64,000 nt of DNA from Aminipila sp963524205 (GCA_963524205.1 CAURED010000008.1:70633-134632), one strand, 5' to 3'. Shown: positions 42,104-51,425, numbered from the stretch's first letter. Numbers and translations are program-made. The notes: a model not told the origin generated them from the letters alone.

Positions 42104-43171
42104 CTATAATTGAATTGGTAATATAGTACTACAGTACTCAATAGATTCGATTTCTGATGGGTTCACTATTTCATTGAATTGAGCATCTACTACAGTTTTT
42201 AATCCATTAGAACTAGTTCCACGGCTGCCATAATCAGCATTTATAGTTTCGCCGTTTCTCATGTGAATAATCAACGGTGCATCATGGATGGAATCACTTC
42301 TGTCATTTAATAAGGAGCTTAATGTCATACTGATAGATATAGGAGACAGTCTGACCTCTTTAACTTTAAATGAAATATCTTTATATTGTAATTTCTCATT
42401 TAATTTATAAACGGCAGTATTATCCGTATAATTAAGAGGAAATGTTATTTCCCAATTCCCTGGTATTAGAATATTATATACATCATTTTCGCCACCAGGA
42501 GTACCTACAACCGTTTCAGGTCTATTTTTTAATTCTTCTTCTGTTTTATAGCTGGAAAAATCTTTAAATCTAAAGGTCATGTTTTTTTTCACAAGATTTT
42601 CACTTGAACTTAGGCATAACATCATAGGTTTAATGTTATCATTTGGATTTACATCCTCCAGGCATTCGAAACTATATCCTATACCATGTATCAGGCTAAA
42701 ACCTTTCTCAACATCAATCATTTGACTTACAAAGGTATATTGTTCTTTATCAAGTACGGTCCCTTCAGGAGCAATTAAGTCAAACATTACATACACAGCA
42801 TTCCTGTCACCTAAAGCTTCTTTAACATCTATGGTAAGGCCATTTTCTGTAACCTGTTTATCAATAACTGTTCCTAGGTTGTTCAATAAATCCGTTTCTT
42901 CCTGGTTTTGAGGATGAAAGAAGTTTAAAAGATTGCCGTCTAATGTGGTAGCAGCAAAAGAAACTGCGCCTAGAGCAAATATAGTTATACAGGCGGCTAC
43001 CAGAATAATAATTTTTTTTCTATGTGCTTTTTTTGGTATTTTAATTAATTCAGCTTTAGCTAGGGTTTTTTGAAGAATTTTATCTTTTTCACCAGCAGAA
43101 AGTGGCTCGTTTTCCATGATATCCTCGTCTTTTAAGTTATAATGTGCCATAATATCCTCTAACTTTTTCAT
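42104..43171 (-). CDS. DUF4179-type membrane protein, probable anti-sigma partner
   Basis: A 355-residue protein with a basic cytoplasmic N terminus of about 50 residues, a single membrane helix (about 52-71, IIILVAACITIFALGAVSFA) and a long extracytoplasmic domain. This layout and its 4-nt overlap with the ECF sigma gene upstream fit an anti-sigma factor of the DUF4179 group. No zinc HXXXCXXC anti-sigma motif is visible, so the inhibitory contact would differ from classical ZAS domains. The signal sensed is unknown. Confidence 0.75.
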   Translation of the reverse strand: MKKLEDIMAHYNLKDEDIMENEPLSAGEKDKILQKTLAKAELIKIPKKAHRKKIIILVAACITIFALGAVSFAATTLDGNLLNFFHPQNQEETDLLNNLGTVIDKQVTENGLTIDVKEALGDRNAVYVMFDLIAPEGTVLDKEQYTFVSQMIDVEKGFSLIHGIGYSFECLEDVNPNDNIKPMMLCLSSSENLVKKNMTFRFKDFSSYKTEEELKNRPETVVGTPGGENDVYNILIPGNWEITFPLNYTDNTAVYKLNEKLQYKDISFKVKEVRLSPISISMTLSSLLNDRSDSIHDAPLIIHMRNGETINADYGSRGTSSNGLKTVVDAQFNEIVNPSEIESIEYCSTILPIQL

Positions 43172-43725
43172 ATAATAATTCCCCTTTCGATTAAAGCCTC
43201 TCTAAGCACTTTTTTTCCACGATATAATTTGTTTTCAATAGTTTTAGGGCTTAGAGAAAGTGATTCAGCAATAGAATTTACACGCTCCTGAAAATAGTAC
43301 CTAAGAATAAATATATTCCTGTCTGGCTCTGGAAGCGCTTCAACTGCTTCTTGAAGAATTCTGGAGTTAGTTTCTTTTGCAAGTTGATCTGCAAAGTCTA
43401 TAGAAAAGCCAATATCATTTTCATCAATAGGAATTACATCGATATATGATTTAGTTTTCCTTAGATAATCAATAGCCGTATGTCTTGCTATTCCATATAA
43501 ATAACTTTTCAAAGATATATTATTGTTGGTTTTAAAATTATCTATATTTTTCCAAAGTTTAACAAATATATCAGAAACACATTCTTCTATATCCTGAGAA
43601 TTACAACTGCCAAGTATTTTTAATACAATCCATTTTACGGTGCCACCGTATAAATCAATTATTTTTGATAATCCTTCATGTGGATTGTTTTTTATAAGCA
43701 ATATTAATTGATTGTCGTCATTCAT
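43168..43725 (-). CDS. ECF-type RNA polymerase sigma factor
   Basis: A 185-residue sigma factor with region 2 (about 20-90, containing EECVSDIFVKLWKNIDNF and SLKSYLYGIARHTAIDYLRK) and region 4 (about 120-180, ALPEPDRNIFILRYYF and SLSPKTIENKLYRGKKVLRE). The start at 43725 follows GGTGAGGT; the open frame from 43824 lacks a better site. It overlaps its membrane partner by 4 nt. Two near-identical 10-bp palindromes flank its leader. Confidence 0.9.
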   Translation of the reverse strand: MNDDNQLILLIKNNPHEGLSKIIDLYGGTVKWIVLKILGSCNSQDIEECVSDIFVKLWKNIDNFKTNNNISLKSYLYGIARHTAIDYLRKTKSYIDVIPIDENDIGFSIDFADQLAKETNSRILQEAVEALPEPDRNIFILRYYFQERVNSIAESLSLSPKTIENKLYRGKKVLREALIERGIII

Positions 43726-43739
43726 GTTTACCTCACCTT

Positions 43740-43811
43740 TTCGTACGAAGTTGAAAATTTTTATTTGTAAATTTCTCTTTTTGAAGTCCTTCATATATAT
43801 ATTCGTATGAA
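43740..43811. promoter_or_regulatory. Paired 10-bp palindromes upstream of the ECF sigma gene
   Basis: TTCGTACGAA at 43740-43749 (perfect palindrome, just upstream of the ribosome binding site) and TTCGTATGAA at 43802-43811, 62 bp apart. On the minus strand TGAAAC, an ECF-like -35, lies further upstream, but a matching -10 is not clear. Confidence 0.4.
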
Positions 43812-43958
43812 ATGAATGTTTCACTCAATAATCTATCATATTTTTTAAAAATAAACATTAATTAGTGAATTTTGGTTTTATTTTTTCGATTTTATTTAGA
43901 GTAAAAAGCAATATTTTGATAATACTAAGATTGAGTAAAAAGAGAGGAGTTGAAGCAA

Positions 43959-44231
43959 TTGAGAAAAAGACGAATTTTTCTAGGACTTTTATTGGTTATC
44001 GTTTTAATGGCATTTGCAGCATGCAGTAGTAATGACGGAACATTATTAAATCCTAAAACACCTAATACTGTAACAGACAATAATGGAGACAATGCTGCTG
44101 GTAATAATAATGACAATAATTTAAACAAAGCCGGTGATAATCTTGAAGATGCTGCTGATAATGCAGGCAATGCAGCTAAAGATCTAGTAACAACTAATGG
44201 CGCAGTTAATAAAAACACGAATAACTTATAA
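43959..44231 (+). CDS. Small asparagine-rich lipoprotein
   Basis: A 90-residue protein with a basic N terminus (RKRR), a hydrophobic stretch and the lipobox FAAC, so Cys22 would be lipidated after signal peptidase II cleavage. The rest is low-complexity and rich in Asn, Asp, Ala and Gly, with heptad-like NLEDAADNAGNAAKD. I start at TTG 43959, 9 nt after AGGAG; the TTG at 43950 lies directly on that site. No family is recognised. It has its own terminator and no obvious partner, although the divergent sigma factor is adjacent. Confidence 0.7.
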   Translation: MRKRRIFLGLLLVIVLMAFAACSSNDGTLLNPKTPNTVTDNNGDNAAGNNNDNNLNKAGDNLEDAADNAGNAAKDLVTTNGAVNKNTNNL

Positions 44232-44241
44232 TCAATAAAAG

Positions 44242-44275
44242 TATAAAGGGTGGCTGATGCCATCCTTTATATTTT
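44242..44275 (+). terminator. Terminator of the lipoprotein gene
   Basis: 13-bp stem (44242-44254 with 44259-44271, one G-U) with a TGAT loop and TTTT tail. Confidence 0.8.
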
Positions 44276-44328
44276 AAAATGAAAAATATGAATATGCTTT
44301 TAAAAAAAAGGCATATATTTCTAAATTG

Positions 44329-44337
44329 TGGTATACT
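44329..44337 (+). promoter_or_regulatory. Extended -10 promoter abutting the rnr start codon
   Basis: TGGTATACT, an extended -10, ends 6 nt before the ATG at 44344, so transcription should start at or within a base or two of that ATG. No ribosome binding site precedes it. The -35 is poor, as is usual for extended -10 promoters. Confidence 0.5.
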
Positions 44338-44343
44338 GAATAT

Positions 44344-46437
44344 ATGAGTAAAATGATATTTGATAAGACGAAAAAAGAAAATAAAAAAACGGATATAACA
44401 TTTATAAAACAAAAAGAAAAACTGCCACCTAAAAATGCAGAAGTAATACAAGGTGTATTATCAAAACATAAAAGGGGGTTTGGTTTCGTTACACCTATAA
44501 TTAATGAAGAAGAACAAGATGTAAATGAAAAAAATATGCAAGATGTATTTATTGCAGGTAAAAATTTAAATGGTGCCATGAATGGAGATACAGTGTCTGT
44601 GATATTGTTTCCAGCAAACAATGATAATAAATCACGTGAAGGCATTGTAGATAAAATAATAATTCATGGTGTAAAAGAAATTATAGGTACTTTTCAAAAG
44701 AATAAAAGTTTTGGATTTGTTGTACCAGATGATAAGCATTTTAATAATGAAGATGTTTTTGTAAAGAAAAACGATTGGAAAAATGCTGAAACGGGAGATA
44801 AAGTAGTTGTTGAAATAACTAAATATCCTGAAGATGGTAATAGTGCAGAAGGAAAAATCACTGAAGTAATCAGTAGATTTGGAGAAACCGGAGGAGATAT
44901 TAAAGCACTAATAAGACAATATAATTTGTTTCAGACTTTTCCAAGCAGAGTTAATGCAGAAGCAAAAGCTGTTTCTAAAATAAAACTTTTAACTGAAGAA
45001 GGAATTAAGCCAATAACAGAGGAAGAATATAAGGGTAGAGTTGATCTTAGAGATAAGAAAATTATTACTATAGATGGGGCAGATGCAAAAGATTTAGATG
45101 ACGCTATTTCTATAGAAAAACTTCCAAATGGTAATTATCTATTAGGTGTCCATATTGCAGATGTAAGTCATTATGTAACTGAAGATGGATCAATGGATAA
45201 AGAGGCATTAAAAAGAGGAACTAGTGTTTATTTGGTAGATCAGGTTATTCCTATGTTACCAAAAGCACTTTCCAATGGAATCTGTAGTCTTAATCCTGAT
45301 GTAGACAGACTAACTCTTTCTGTATCAATGGAAATAGATTCTACAGGAGAAGTTGTTAATCATGATGTCTACAAAAGCATTATTCATTCAGCACATCGTA
45401 TGGTATATGATGACGTTTCAGATATGATTGAAGAAAATGCTGTAGATTTAATATCTAAATATGATGATATTTATAAAGAGATATTAAATATGAAGGAATT
45501 AGCGGATAAACTTCATAAAAAGAGAGATCTTAGAGGAAGTCTAGATTTTGATTTTGATGAAGCGTATATTACTCTGGATGACGCTGGTATTCCTGTTACA
45601 GTGGAAACTGCAGAACGACGAATAGCAAATCGGATAATTGAAGAATTTATGCTTATTGCCAATGAAACTATTGCAGAGCATTTTTACTGGCTAGAGACAC
45701 CTTTTGTTTATCGTGTTCATGAAAAGCCGGCTCCAGATCGCATGGACGAATTTAAAAGCTTTGTTAGGGGTTTTGGCATTTCTATGAAGGGAAATACAGA
45801 AAATATCCATCCAAGAGTGCTTAGTGACATGCTTAAAGAAGTAAAAGGCCAGTCTTATGAGAATGTTGTTAATACAGTTATGCTTAGATCAATGAAAAAA
45901 GCATTTTACGATGTTTCTTGTGATGGCCATTTTGGTTTAGGCGTTAAATTTTATTGCCACTTTACTTCTCCAATAAGACGGTATCCAGATTTAATTATAC
46001 ATCGTATAATTAAAGAAGTAATCAATGGAAATATAAGTGATAAACGAATTAAACAGCTTAAGAAAAAGGTTGACATAGCTTCTGAGCTTTCATCAAAAGC
46101 AGAAAGACATGCTCAGGAATTAGAGCGCGAAGTTGAAAAACTTAAGAAAACAGAATATATGTCATATCATATTGGAGAATGTTTTGAAGGTGTCATAAGT
46201 GGAGTTACCAATTATGGTTTTTATGTTGAACTACCGAATACCATTGAGGGCTTAGTAAGGGTAGAAAACTTAACTGACGATTATTACGATTATGAGCAGG
46301 TAAAATACAGATTTATAGGGCAGCGTACAAATAAAATTTATGCACTTGGAGATAAGGTAAAAATACAGGTGGCAAGAGCTAATGTTGAAGATAGAGAAAT
46401 AGATTTTATAATAGCAGAAGAAGAAGAAACGGCTTGA
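44344..46437 (+). CDS. rnr: Ribonuclease R
   Basis: Processive 3'-5' exoribonuclease that degrades structured RNA and helps in tmRNA-linked decay. The 697 residues have two cold-shock domains (about 30-200), the RNB catalytic domain (about 230-560) with the Mg-binding aspartates in TIDGADAKDLDDAIS, and a C-terminal S1 domain (GECFEGVISGVTNYGFYVEL). The start is ATG 44344 or 44353; neither has a ribosome binding site and a -10 box abuts the first, so the mRNA may be leaderless. smpB does not follow, unlike many Firmicutes. Confidence 0.95.
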   Translation: MSKMIFDKTKKENKKTDITFIKQKEKLPPKNAEVIQGVLSKHKRGFGFVTPIINEEEQDVNEKNMQDVFIAGKNLNGAMNGDTVSVILFPANNDNKSREGIVDKIIIHGVKEIIGTFQKNKSFGFVVPDDKHFNNEDVFVKKNDWKNAETGDKVVVEITKYPEDGNSAEGKITEVISRFGETGGDIKALIRQYNLFQTFPSRVNAEAKAVSKIKLLTEEGIKPITEEEYKGRVDLRDKKIITIDGADAKDLDDAISIEKLPNGNYLLGVHIADVSHYVTEDGSMDKEALKRGTSVYLVDQVIPMLPKALSNGICSLNPDVDRLTLSVSMEIDSTGEVVNHDVYKSIIHSAHRMVYDDVSDMIEENAVDLISKYDDIYKEILNMKELADKLHKKRDLRGSLDFDFDEAYITLDDAGIPVTVETAERRIANRIIEEFMLIANETIAEHFYWLETPFVYRVHEKPAPDRMDEFKSFVRGFGISMKGNTENIHPRVLSDMLKEVKGQSYENVVNTVMLRSMKKAFYDVSCDGHFGLGVKFYCHFTSPIRRYPDLIIHRIIKEVINGNISDKRIKQLKKKVDIASELSSKAERHAQELEREVEKLKKTEYMSYHIGECFEGVISGVTNYGFYVELPNTIEGLVRVENLTDDYYDYEQVKYRFIGQRTNKIYALGDKVKIQVARANVEDREIDFIIAEEEETA

Positions 46438-46460
46438 GTTTAACTCAAGCCGTTTGGTTT
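46427..46460. terminator. Terminator hairpin between convergent rnr and the CBS gene
   Basis: Perfect 12-bp stem AAACGGCTTGAG/CTCAAGCCGTTT with a TTTAA loop. The stop codon of rnr and the end of the CBS gene lie inside it. The flanks are moderately T-rich in both directions. Confidence 0.8.
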
Positions 46461-46862
46461 TGATATAGCAGAGAGTGCATCTCCTGCTTCATCAACTAAT
46501 ATATTTTTTTGTGCAATATCGCCTAAAGATACAATACCTACAAGTCTGTCATTGGAAACTACAGGTAAGCGTCTTATTTGATTATTAGAAAGCAAAAGAG
46601 CAGCATCGTGGGCATTCATACTTGGTGTAGCACAGGTAATATTTTGTGACATAATATCCTGAGCTTTTAGATTGTTATTATCTTCTGCAACAGAACGTAG
46701 AACAATATCTCTATCTGTAATTATTCCAAGTACACGGCCAGAATCGTTGCAAACTGGAATAGAACCAATGTTTTCTTGTTTCATTTGTTTTGCAACTTGT
46801 GAAAGAGGACTGTCAGGTCTTACACAACTGACACAAGAGGTCATAATGTCTTTTACCAACAT
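46440..46862 (-). CDS. Tandem CBS-domain protein
   Basis: A 140-residue protein made of two CBS domains (about 5-60 and 70-125), each with the typical nucleotide-site turns (GIITDRDIVLR and GIVSLGDIAQK). CBS pairs bind adenine nucleotides. The start at 46862 follows AAAGGAG. It lies downstream of the Trk potassium genes on the same strand, 99 nt after trkH, so it could be a nucleotide sensor for K+ uptake, though stand-alone CBS proteins have many other roles. Confidence 0.85.
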   Translation of the reverse strand: MLVKDIMTSCVSCVRPDSPLSQVAKQMKQENIGSIPVCNDSGRVLGIITDRDIVLRSVAEDNNNLKAQDIMSQNITCATPSMNAHDAALLLSNNQIRRLPVVSNDRLVGIVSLGDIAQKNILVDEAGDALSAISKPNGLS

Positions 46863-46961
46863 AAGAAAAACTCCTTTCAAAATCATTAAATGGATTTTAA
46901 GTATGCAAATTAAAATGCAAACTACTTTAGTAGTTTGCACTATTTTAAAAAAAATATTCAA

Positions 46962-48428
46962 TTAATAGTTTCGGTGCTTGTCTGGGTTCCAGAATGAAGG
47001 CATAAACAATGTTATAATTGTAAAAAGTTCTAATCTGCCTGCAATCATAAGAAAGCATAAAACTAATCGCAAAGGTCTGCAGTAAATACTGAAATTTCCT
47101 GTAGCAACATCACCTAATCCAATTCCTACATTGGAAAGCATAGCGATAGCAGAAGATAGTGTCGTTATAAAATCAAGATTCTGCAGTGATAAAAGAATGC
47201 TGCCTACTACTAAAAGTATAAAATAAACCATTATAAAAACAGTGACATAGGATACTCTCAGAGCTGAAATAGAATGACTTCCTATTTTTACAGCAACAAC
47301 TGAACGTGGATGCATTCGTCGTGTAAATCCTCTTGTAACTAGTTTACACATTACAAGAAATCTTACTACCTTTAAGGAACCACTAGTAGAGAAAGAGCAG
47401 CCACCAATCATCATTAGTACTATTAATATTCCAATACTGAAAGCAGGCCAATCTGCATGCCCTATAATTGAAAAACCTGAGGTGGTAGCCATAGAAACAA
47501 CTTGAAAGATACCATATCTTATTGACTCTGTAAATCCATAGGTTTTTGTAAAATATAAATTTGATGCAACAAATATTGAACCTAATATAATGATAATAAA
47601 GAAGGTCCTAAGCTCTATATTTGTTAAAACAGTTTTCCAATTGCCATGAATAATAAGAAAATACAGGGTAAAATTCACGGAAGTAAGCAATGTAAAGGTA
47701 ACTATAACTACTTCATTATAGAAACTGTTATAATATGAAAATGCATGGTTCATGCTGCCTAATCCACTTGTACTTACACTATCCATAGTATTTATCATGG
47801 CATCAAATATATTCATAGGGCCGGCAACAAGCAATGCAAATTCTATTATAGTAAAAGTAATATATATAAAATATAAATATTTGGCCGAATCCGAGGCGCG
47901 ATTAGTGATTTTACCTAAAATTTGACCAGGGACTTCTACTTGTGCTAAGGTCTTCCCTTCAATTCCCAAGGCAGGCAATACAGATATTGTTAATACCAAT
48001 ATTCCTAAACCACCCAACCAGTTACAGACACCTTTCCATATTAGTAAACTCTTAGGAATTGTATCTAAATTAAAAAGAGTCGAACCAGTAGTAGTAAAGG
48101 AGGCTATAGATTCAAAAAGAGAATCGATTATAGATGTTGTCTGCCCTGATGCTAGATATGGTAAGGCACCTAAAACAGAAGCCGTAATTCCGCATAAAGT
48201 AACAATAAGGTATCCATCTCGCATACGTATAGGTCCTGCAGCACGCAGTAAATAACGGAATAACAGACATGAAACAATTATCATTACTACTGCTATTATA
48301 AAAAAGACTTTGAATTCAGTCCATTCATTGTAATAAAACGCAGTAGTCATAGGTATAAACATAGCCATACCTATAATTATAGGTACAATAGATACTATTT
48401 TAAAAATAGCACGATAATTAAACGACAT
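46962..48428 (-). CDS. trkH: Trk/Ktr potassium uptake membrane subunit, second copy
   Basis: A 488-residue K+ channel-like transporter subunit with four M1-P-M2 repeats. Filter loops are ASFTTTGSTLF, STSGLGS, ATTSGFS and SNVGIGLG; the key glycine is present in all four. It follows a second trkH gene by 23 nt, clearly homologous but with different filter flanks. Function needs the RCK partner TrkA encoded first in the operon. Confidence 0.93.
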   Translation of the reverse strand: MSFNYRAIFKIVSIVPIIIGMAMFIPMTTAFYYNEWTEFKVFFIIAVVMIIVSCLLFRYLLRAAGPIRMRDGYLIVTLCGITASVLGALPYLASGQTTSIIDSLFESIASFTTTGSTLFNLDTIPKSLLIWKGVCNWLGGLGILVLTISVLPALGIEGKTLAQVEVPGQILGKITNRASDSAKYLYFIYITFTIIEFALLVAGPMNIFDAMINTMDSVSTSGLGSMNHAFSYYNSFYNEVVIVTFTLLTSVNFTLYFLIIHGNWKTVLTNIELRTFFIIIILGSIFVASNLYFTKTYGFTESIRYGIFQVVSMATTSGFSIIGHADWPAFSIGILIVLMMIGGCSFSTSGSLKVVRFLVMCKLVTRGFTRRMHPRSVVAVKIGSHSISALRVSYVTVFIMVYFILLVVGSILLSLQNLDFITTLSSAIAMLSNVGIGLGDVATGNFSIYCRPLRLVLCFLMIAGRLELFTIITLFMPSFWNPDKHRNY

Positions 48429-48451
48429 AATAATTCCCTCAATTCAATCTA

Positions 48452-49921
48452 TTATCTGTCTTGCCGCCAGAACTTAGGCATCAGAAGCATAATAAATGTA
48501 TATAATTCTAAACGGCCAGCAAGCATTACCAGAGATAATAAAACCTTAACCGGATTTGAAAATATACTAAAATTCATAACCGGACCAACCAGATTAAAGC
48601 CAGGTCCTATGTTCCCTATGCAGGTTAAAACTGCACTTAAGTTTGTCAATATGTCAAATCCGTCAAGACTTACTAAAAGTGTAGAAATTGCAACCACTAG
48701 GATATGAAGAAATATAAAGTTTGCAATTTCAGAAACCGTATCAATACTTAGTTTCTTATCATTAACTTTTATTGAAATGATTGCATTGGGATGTAATCTT
48801 ACCTGAATACTTCGTTTTATAAGTTTTAATACTACCAAAAATCTTATAACCTTAACGCCTCCTGCTGTTGAAGAAGAACAGGCGCCAATAAGCATTAATG
48901 TAAATATCAACATTTTACTAAAGGTAGGCCAAACATCATAATTTGCAGTGGCAAATCCTGTAGTTGTCAATATTGAAGCCGTTTGAAAAATAGAAAACCG
49001 AAAAGATTGGCCTAAATTGTCATAGGTTTGGGTAAACCATAGATTAAGGCTTATTAAAGTAGTAATGACAACTATTATAATAATATATAATTTGAACTCC
49101 TCATCTGCAAGTAGGTTTCTTATTCCCCCAGATTTTCTAATGCTATAAAAATAAAGATTGAAGTTTACACCTGATAATATCATAAATACCGTTATTATCA
49201 TCTCAATTGGTACACTGTTAAAGTGGGCAACGCTATTATTATAGTTTGAAAAACCGCCAGTACCAACAGAACCAAAGGTATGTGTGCTAGCATCGAAAAG
49301 ATCCATTCCGGCCATCATTAAAAGAATAATTTCTAAAATGGTAATTACGGCATAGATTTTATAAAGGTTTTTGGCAGTATCAGAAATTTTAGGGGTTATT
49401 TTATCCATCGTAGGACCTGGAGCTTCTGCCGATGCAAGAATATTAGCACCAATTCCAAGGGAAGGAAGAAGTGCAACAGCAAAAACTAGAATTCCCATGC
49501 CGCCTAGCCAGTGCGTAAATGCACGCCAAAAAAGTAATCCCTTAGGTATAACTTCAACATCTTTCAATGATGTTGCACCTGTGGTTGTTAAACCAGAAGA
49601 ACATTCAAAGAATGCATCAAATATATTAGGTATAGCACCAGACAATACAAAAGGTACTGCACTAATAATTGATGCTAATATCCAACAAACAGATACAATA
49701 AGAAATCCATCTCGAACAGTTAGGTGTGTTTGAGATGGGACCACTTTATAATATATTAAAAATCCTATTATGGATACTGGTACAATGGTGTATATGAAGG
49801 TTATAACTATGTCTATTTCATTATAAATAGCAGAAACAATAAGAGGCAATACCATTGCTGCCCCCATAACCATCATAAGAACACCTAAAGACCTAATAAA
49901 AGCTTTTATGTTCAAATTCAT
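48452..49921 (-). CDS. trkH: Trk/Ktr potassium uptake membrane subunit, first copy
   Basis: A 489-residue paralogue with filter loops SGLTTTGATSL, GTGGFSNYN, LTTTGFA and IGNIGPG, closer to the standard TrkH pattern than the second copy. The stretch THWLGGMGILVFAVALLPSLG marks the family. It lies 5 nt after trkA, so the two are tightly coupled; the second copy may have been added later. Confidence 0.94.
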   Translation of the reverse strand: MNLNIKAFIRSLGVLMMVMGAAMVLPLIVSAIYNEIDIVITFIYTIVPVSIIGFLIYYKVVPSQTHLTVRDGFLIVSVCWILASIISAVPFVLSGAIPNIFDAFFECSSGLTTTGATSLKDVEVIPKGLLFWRAFTHWLGGMGILVFAVALLPSLGIGANILASAEAPGPTMDKITPKISDTAKNLYKIYAVITILEIILLMMAGMDLFDASTHTFGSVGTGGFSNYNNSVAHFNSVPIEMIITVFMILSGVNFNLYFYSIRKSGGIRNLLADEEFKLYIIIIVVITTLISLNLWFTQTYDNLGQSFRFSIFQTASILTTTGFATANYDVWPTFSKMLIFTLMLIGACSSSTAGGVKVIRFLVVLKLIKRSIQVRLHPNAIISIKVNDKKLSIDTVSEIANFIFLHILVVAISTLLVSLDGFDILTNLSAVLTCIGNIGPGFNLVGPVMNFSIFSNPVKVLLSLVMLAGRLELYTFIMLLMPKFWRQDR

Positions 49922-49926
49922 ATGAA

Positions 49927-51297
49927 TTATCTCCTGCCTAAAAATCCAATTTTGTTATTGCTAAGAAGCTTTTCTAAATCAGGTAATTCAGATAAAAGAC
50001 AAAGGATAATAACTTTGTCAGCTTCTTGAATCCTTGTTTCACCAGAGGGAATGATAACCTGCATACCACGATGAATGGCTGCAATAATTACTCCTTCAGG
50101 GAGTTTTAAGGTTTTAAGTGGGACTCCAACAAGTGCCATTTGTTTGGAGGCTATAATTTCCATAATTTCAGCCTGGCCCTGTATAAGCTGGGATGAAAGA
50201 ACACGCTTGGACCCCTGTATGAATCTCAGAATACTTGCTGAAGTAATATTTAATGGGTTTAGAGCCATATCAATACCCATTTTTTCAATTAAACCAACAT
50301 AACTTTCTCTGCTTACTTTTGCTATTACATCTTCAATTTTATGCTGCTTTGCCATAAGTGCAAGTAGAAGATTTTCTTCGTCAAATCCTGTTGCTGTAAC
50401 TACCGCATCCATATCATTGAGATTCTCTTCCTCAAGTAAATTAATATCTGTAGCATCACCATGAAGTATCATAACATCATCAAGATGTGTTGAAAGATAA
50501 TGACAGCGAGATTTATCGCGTTCTATAATTTTTACACTAATCCCAAAATCAGATAACTTTTTTGCAAGGTAAAGACCAGTTTTACCCCCGCCAATTATCA
50601 TAACTTTCTGCAGATTAGTATATTTACCTTTTTCATGAACCTTTGAAGCTAGTTTCTGAATAGGTTGTCTTTCTCCTATAATATATAAGCCATCGCCCTG
50701 CTGAATTGTTGTATCACCGTGAGGGACAATAACCTTACCACTTCTGGAGATTCCAACCATCAACATGCCAGGAAATAATTTACCAATATCAACCATTGAA
50801 GTTCCTATAATTTGTGGCATTTTCTTAACTGGGAACTCAAGTAATGAAACTTTTCCACTTGAAAAAATACCGTTACTAAGTGTATATTTTTCAACCAGAT
50901 ATTTATATATTTCAACAGTAATGGCAAGATCTGGATTAACTATGTAATCAATTCCCATGGTTTCCTTAATAAAGTCTAATTGATTCATGTGCTCTGGATC
51001 TCTGACTCTTGCAATTACTTTTGGGCATCCTAATTTTTTTGCGAAACTTGCTATTACTATGTTTTTTTCGTCACGGTCAGTAGCTGCAAGAAAATAATCA
51101 TATGATCCAATTTTCAATTCCTCTAAAATGCTAATTTGTTTAGCGTTTGCGGTGACTGTTAATATATCCATATGACTGTTTAATTTGTGCGTTATTTCAT
51201 CATTTTTATCAATAATAGTTACAGAATGATTACCTACCAATAGTGATTCTGCAATTTTTAGCCCTAATTTACCTGCGCCCGCTATAGCTATTTTCAT
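49927..51297 (-). CDS. trkA: Trk potassium uptake regulatory subunit
   Basis: Cytoplasmic gating subunit that binds NAD(H) or ATP/ADP and controls TrkH. The 456 residues are two tandem RCK halves, each with a Rossmann loop (IAGAGKLGLKIAESL at 4-18 and IIGGGKTGLYLAKKL in the second half) followed by a TrkA-C domain. It is the first gene of the trkA-trkH-trkH-CBS operon, and its upstream region has a promoter and a perfect dyad. Confidence 0.95.
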   Translation of the reverse strand: MKIAIAGAGKLGLKIAESLLVGNHSVTIIDKNDEITHKLNSHMDILTVTANAKQISILEELKIGSYDYFLAATDRDEKNIVIASFAKKLGCPKVIARVRDPEHMNQLDFIKETMGIDYIVNPDLAITVEIYKYLVEKYTLSNGIFSSGKVSLLEFPVKKMPQIIGTSMVDIGKLFPGMLMVGISRSGKVIVPHGDTTIQQGDGLYIIGERQPIQKLASKVHEKGKYTNLQKVMIIGGGKTGLYLAKKLSDFGISVKIIERDKSRCHYLSTHLDDVMILHGDATDINLLEEENLNDMDAVVTATGFDEENLLLALMAKQHKIEDVIAKVSRESYVGLIEKMGIDMALNPLNITSASILRFIQGSKRVLSSQLIQGQAEIMEIIASKQMALVGVPLKTLKLPEGVIIAAIHRGMQVIIPSGETRIQEADKVIILCLLSELPDLEKLLSNNKIGFLGRR

Positions 51298-51362
51298 TTT
51301 ATTTCCTCTTTTATTTTAAATATTTGTTTCTTGAAATATGAAGTTTCTGATTGCATATAAAG

Positions 51363-51384
51363 TACTACTGCTCAAACAGTAGTA
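51363..51384 (-). promoter_or_regulatory. 8-bp perfect dyad downstream of the trkA promoter
   Basis: TACTACTG-N6-CAGTAGTA lies immediately downstream of the predicted -10, at the transcript start. It could be a repressor operator or a 5' hairpin. No T-run follows and no c-di-AMP riboswitch is seen in the leader. Confidence 0.5.
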
Positions 51385-51390
51385 AGAACT

Positions 51391-51418
51391 ATTTTACCAC
51401 TTCTTTCTATTTTGGCAA
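51391..51418 (-). promoter_or_regulatory. Promoter of the trk operon
   Basis: On the minus strand -35 TTGCCA (51413-51418), a 16-nt spacer and -10 TAAAAT (51391-51396), giving a leader of roughly 90 nt. Confidence 0.6.
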
Positions 51419-51425
51419 CATTTAT

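Noticed and set aside
51298..51390. Possible c-di-AMP riboswitch in the trkA leader
   Set aside because: The leader is AT-rich and short, and lacks the GC-rich conserved blocks of that riboswitch; only a simple dyad is present.
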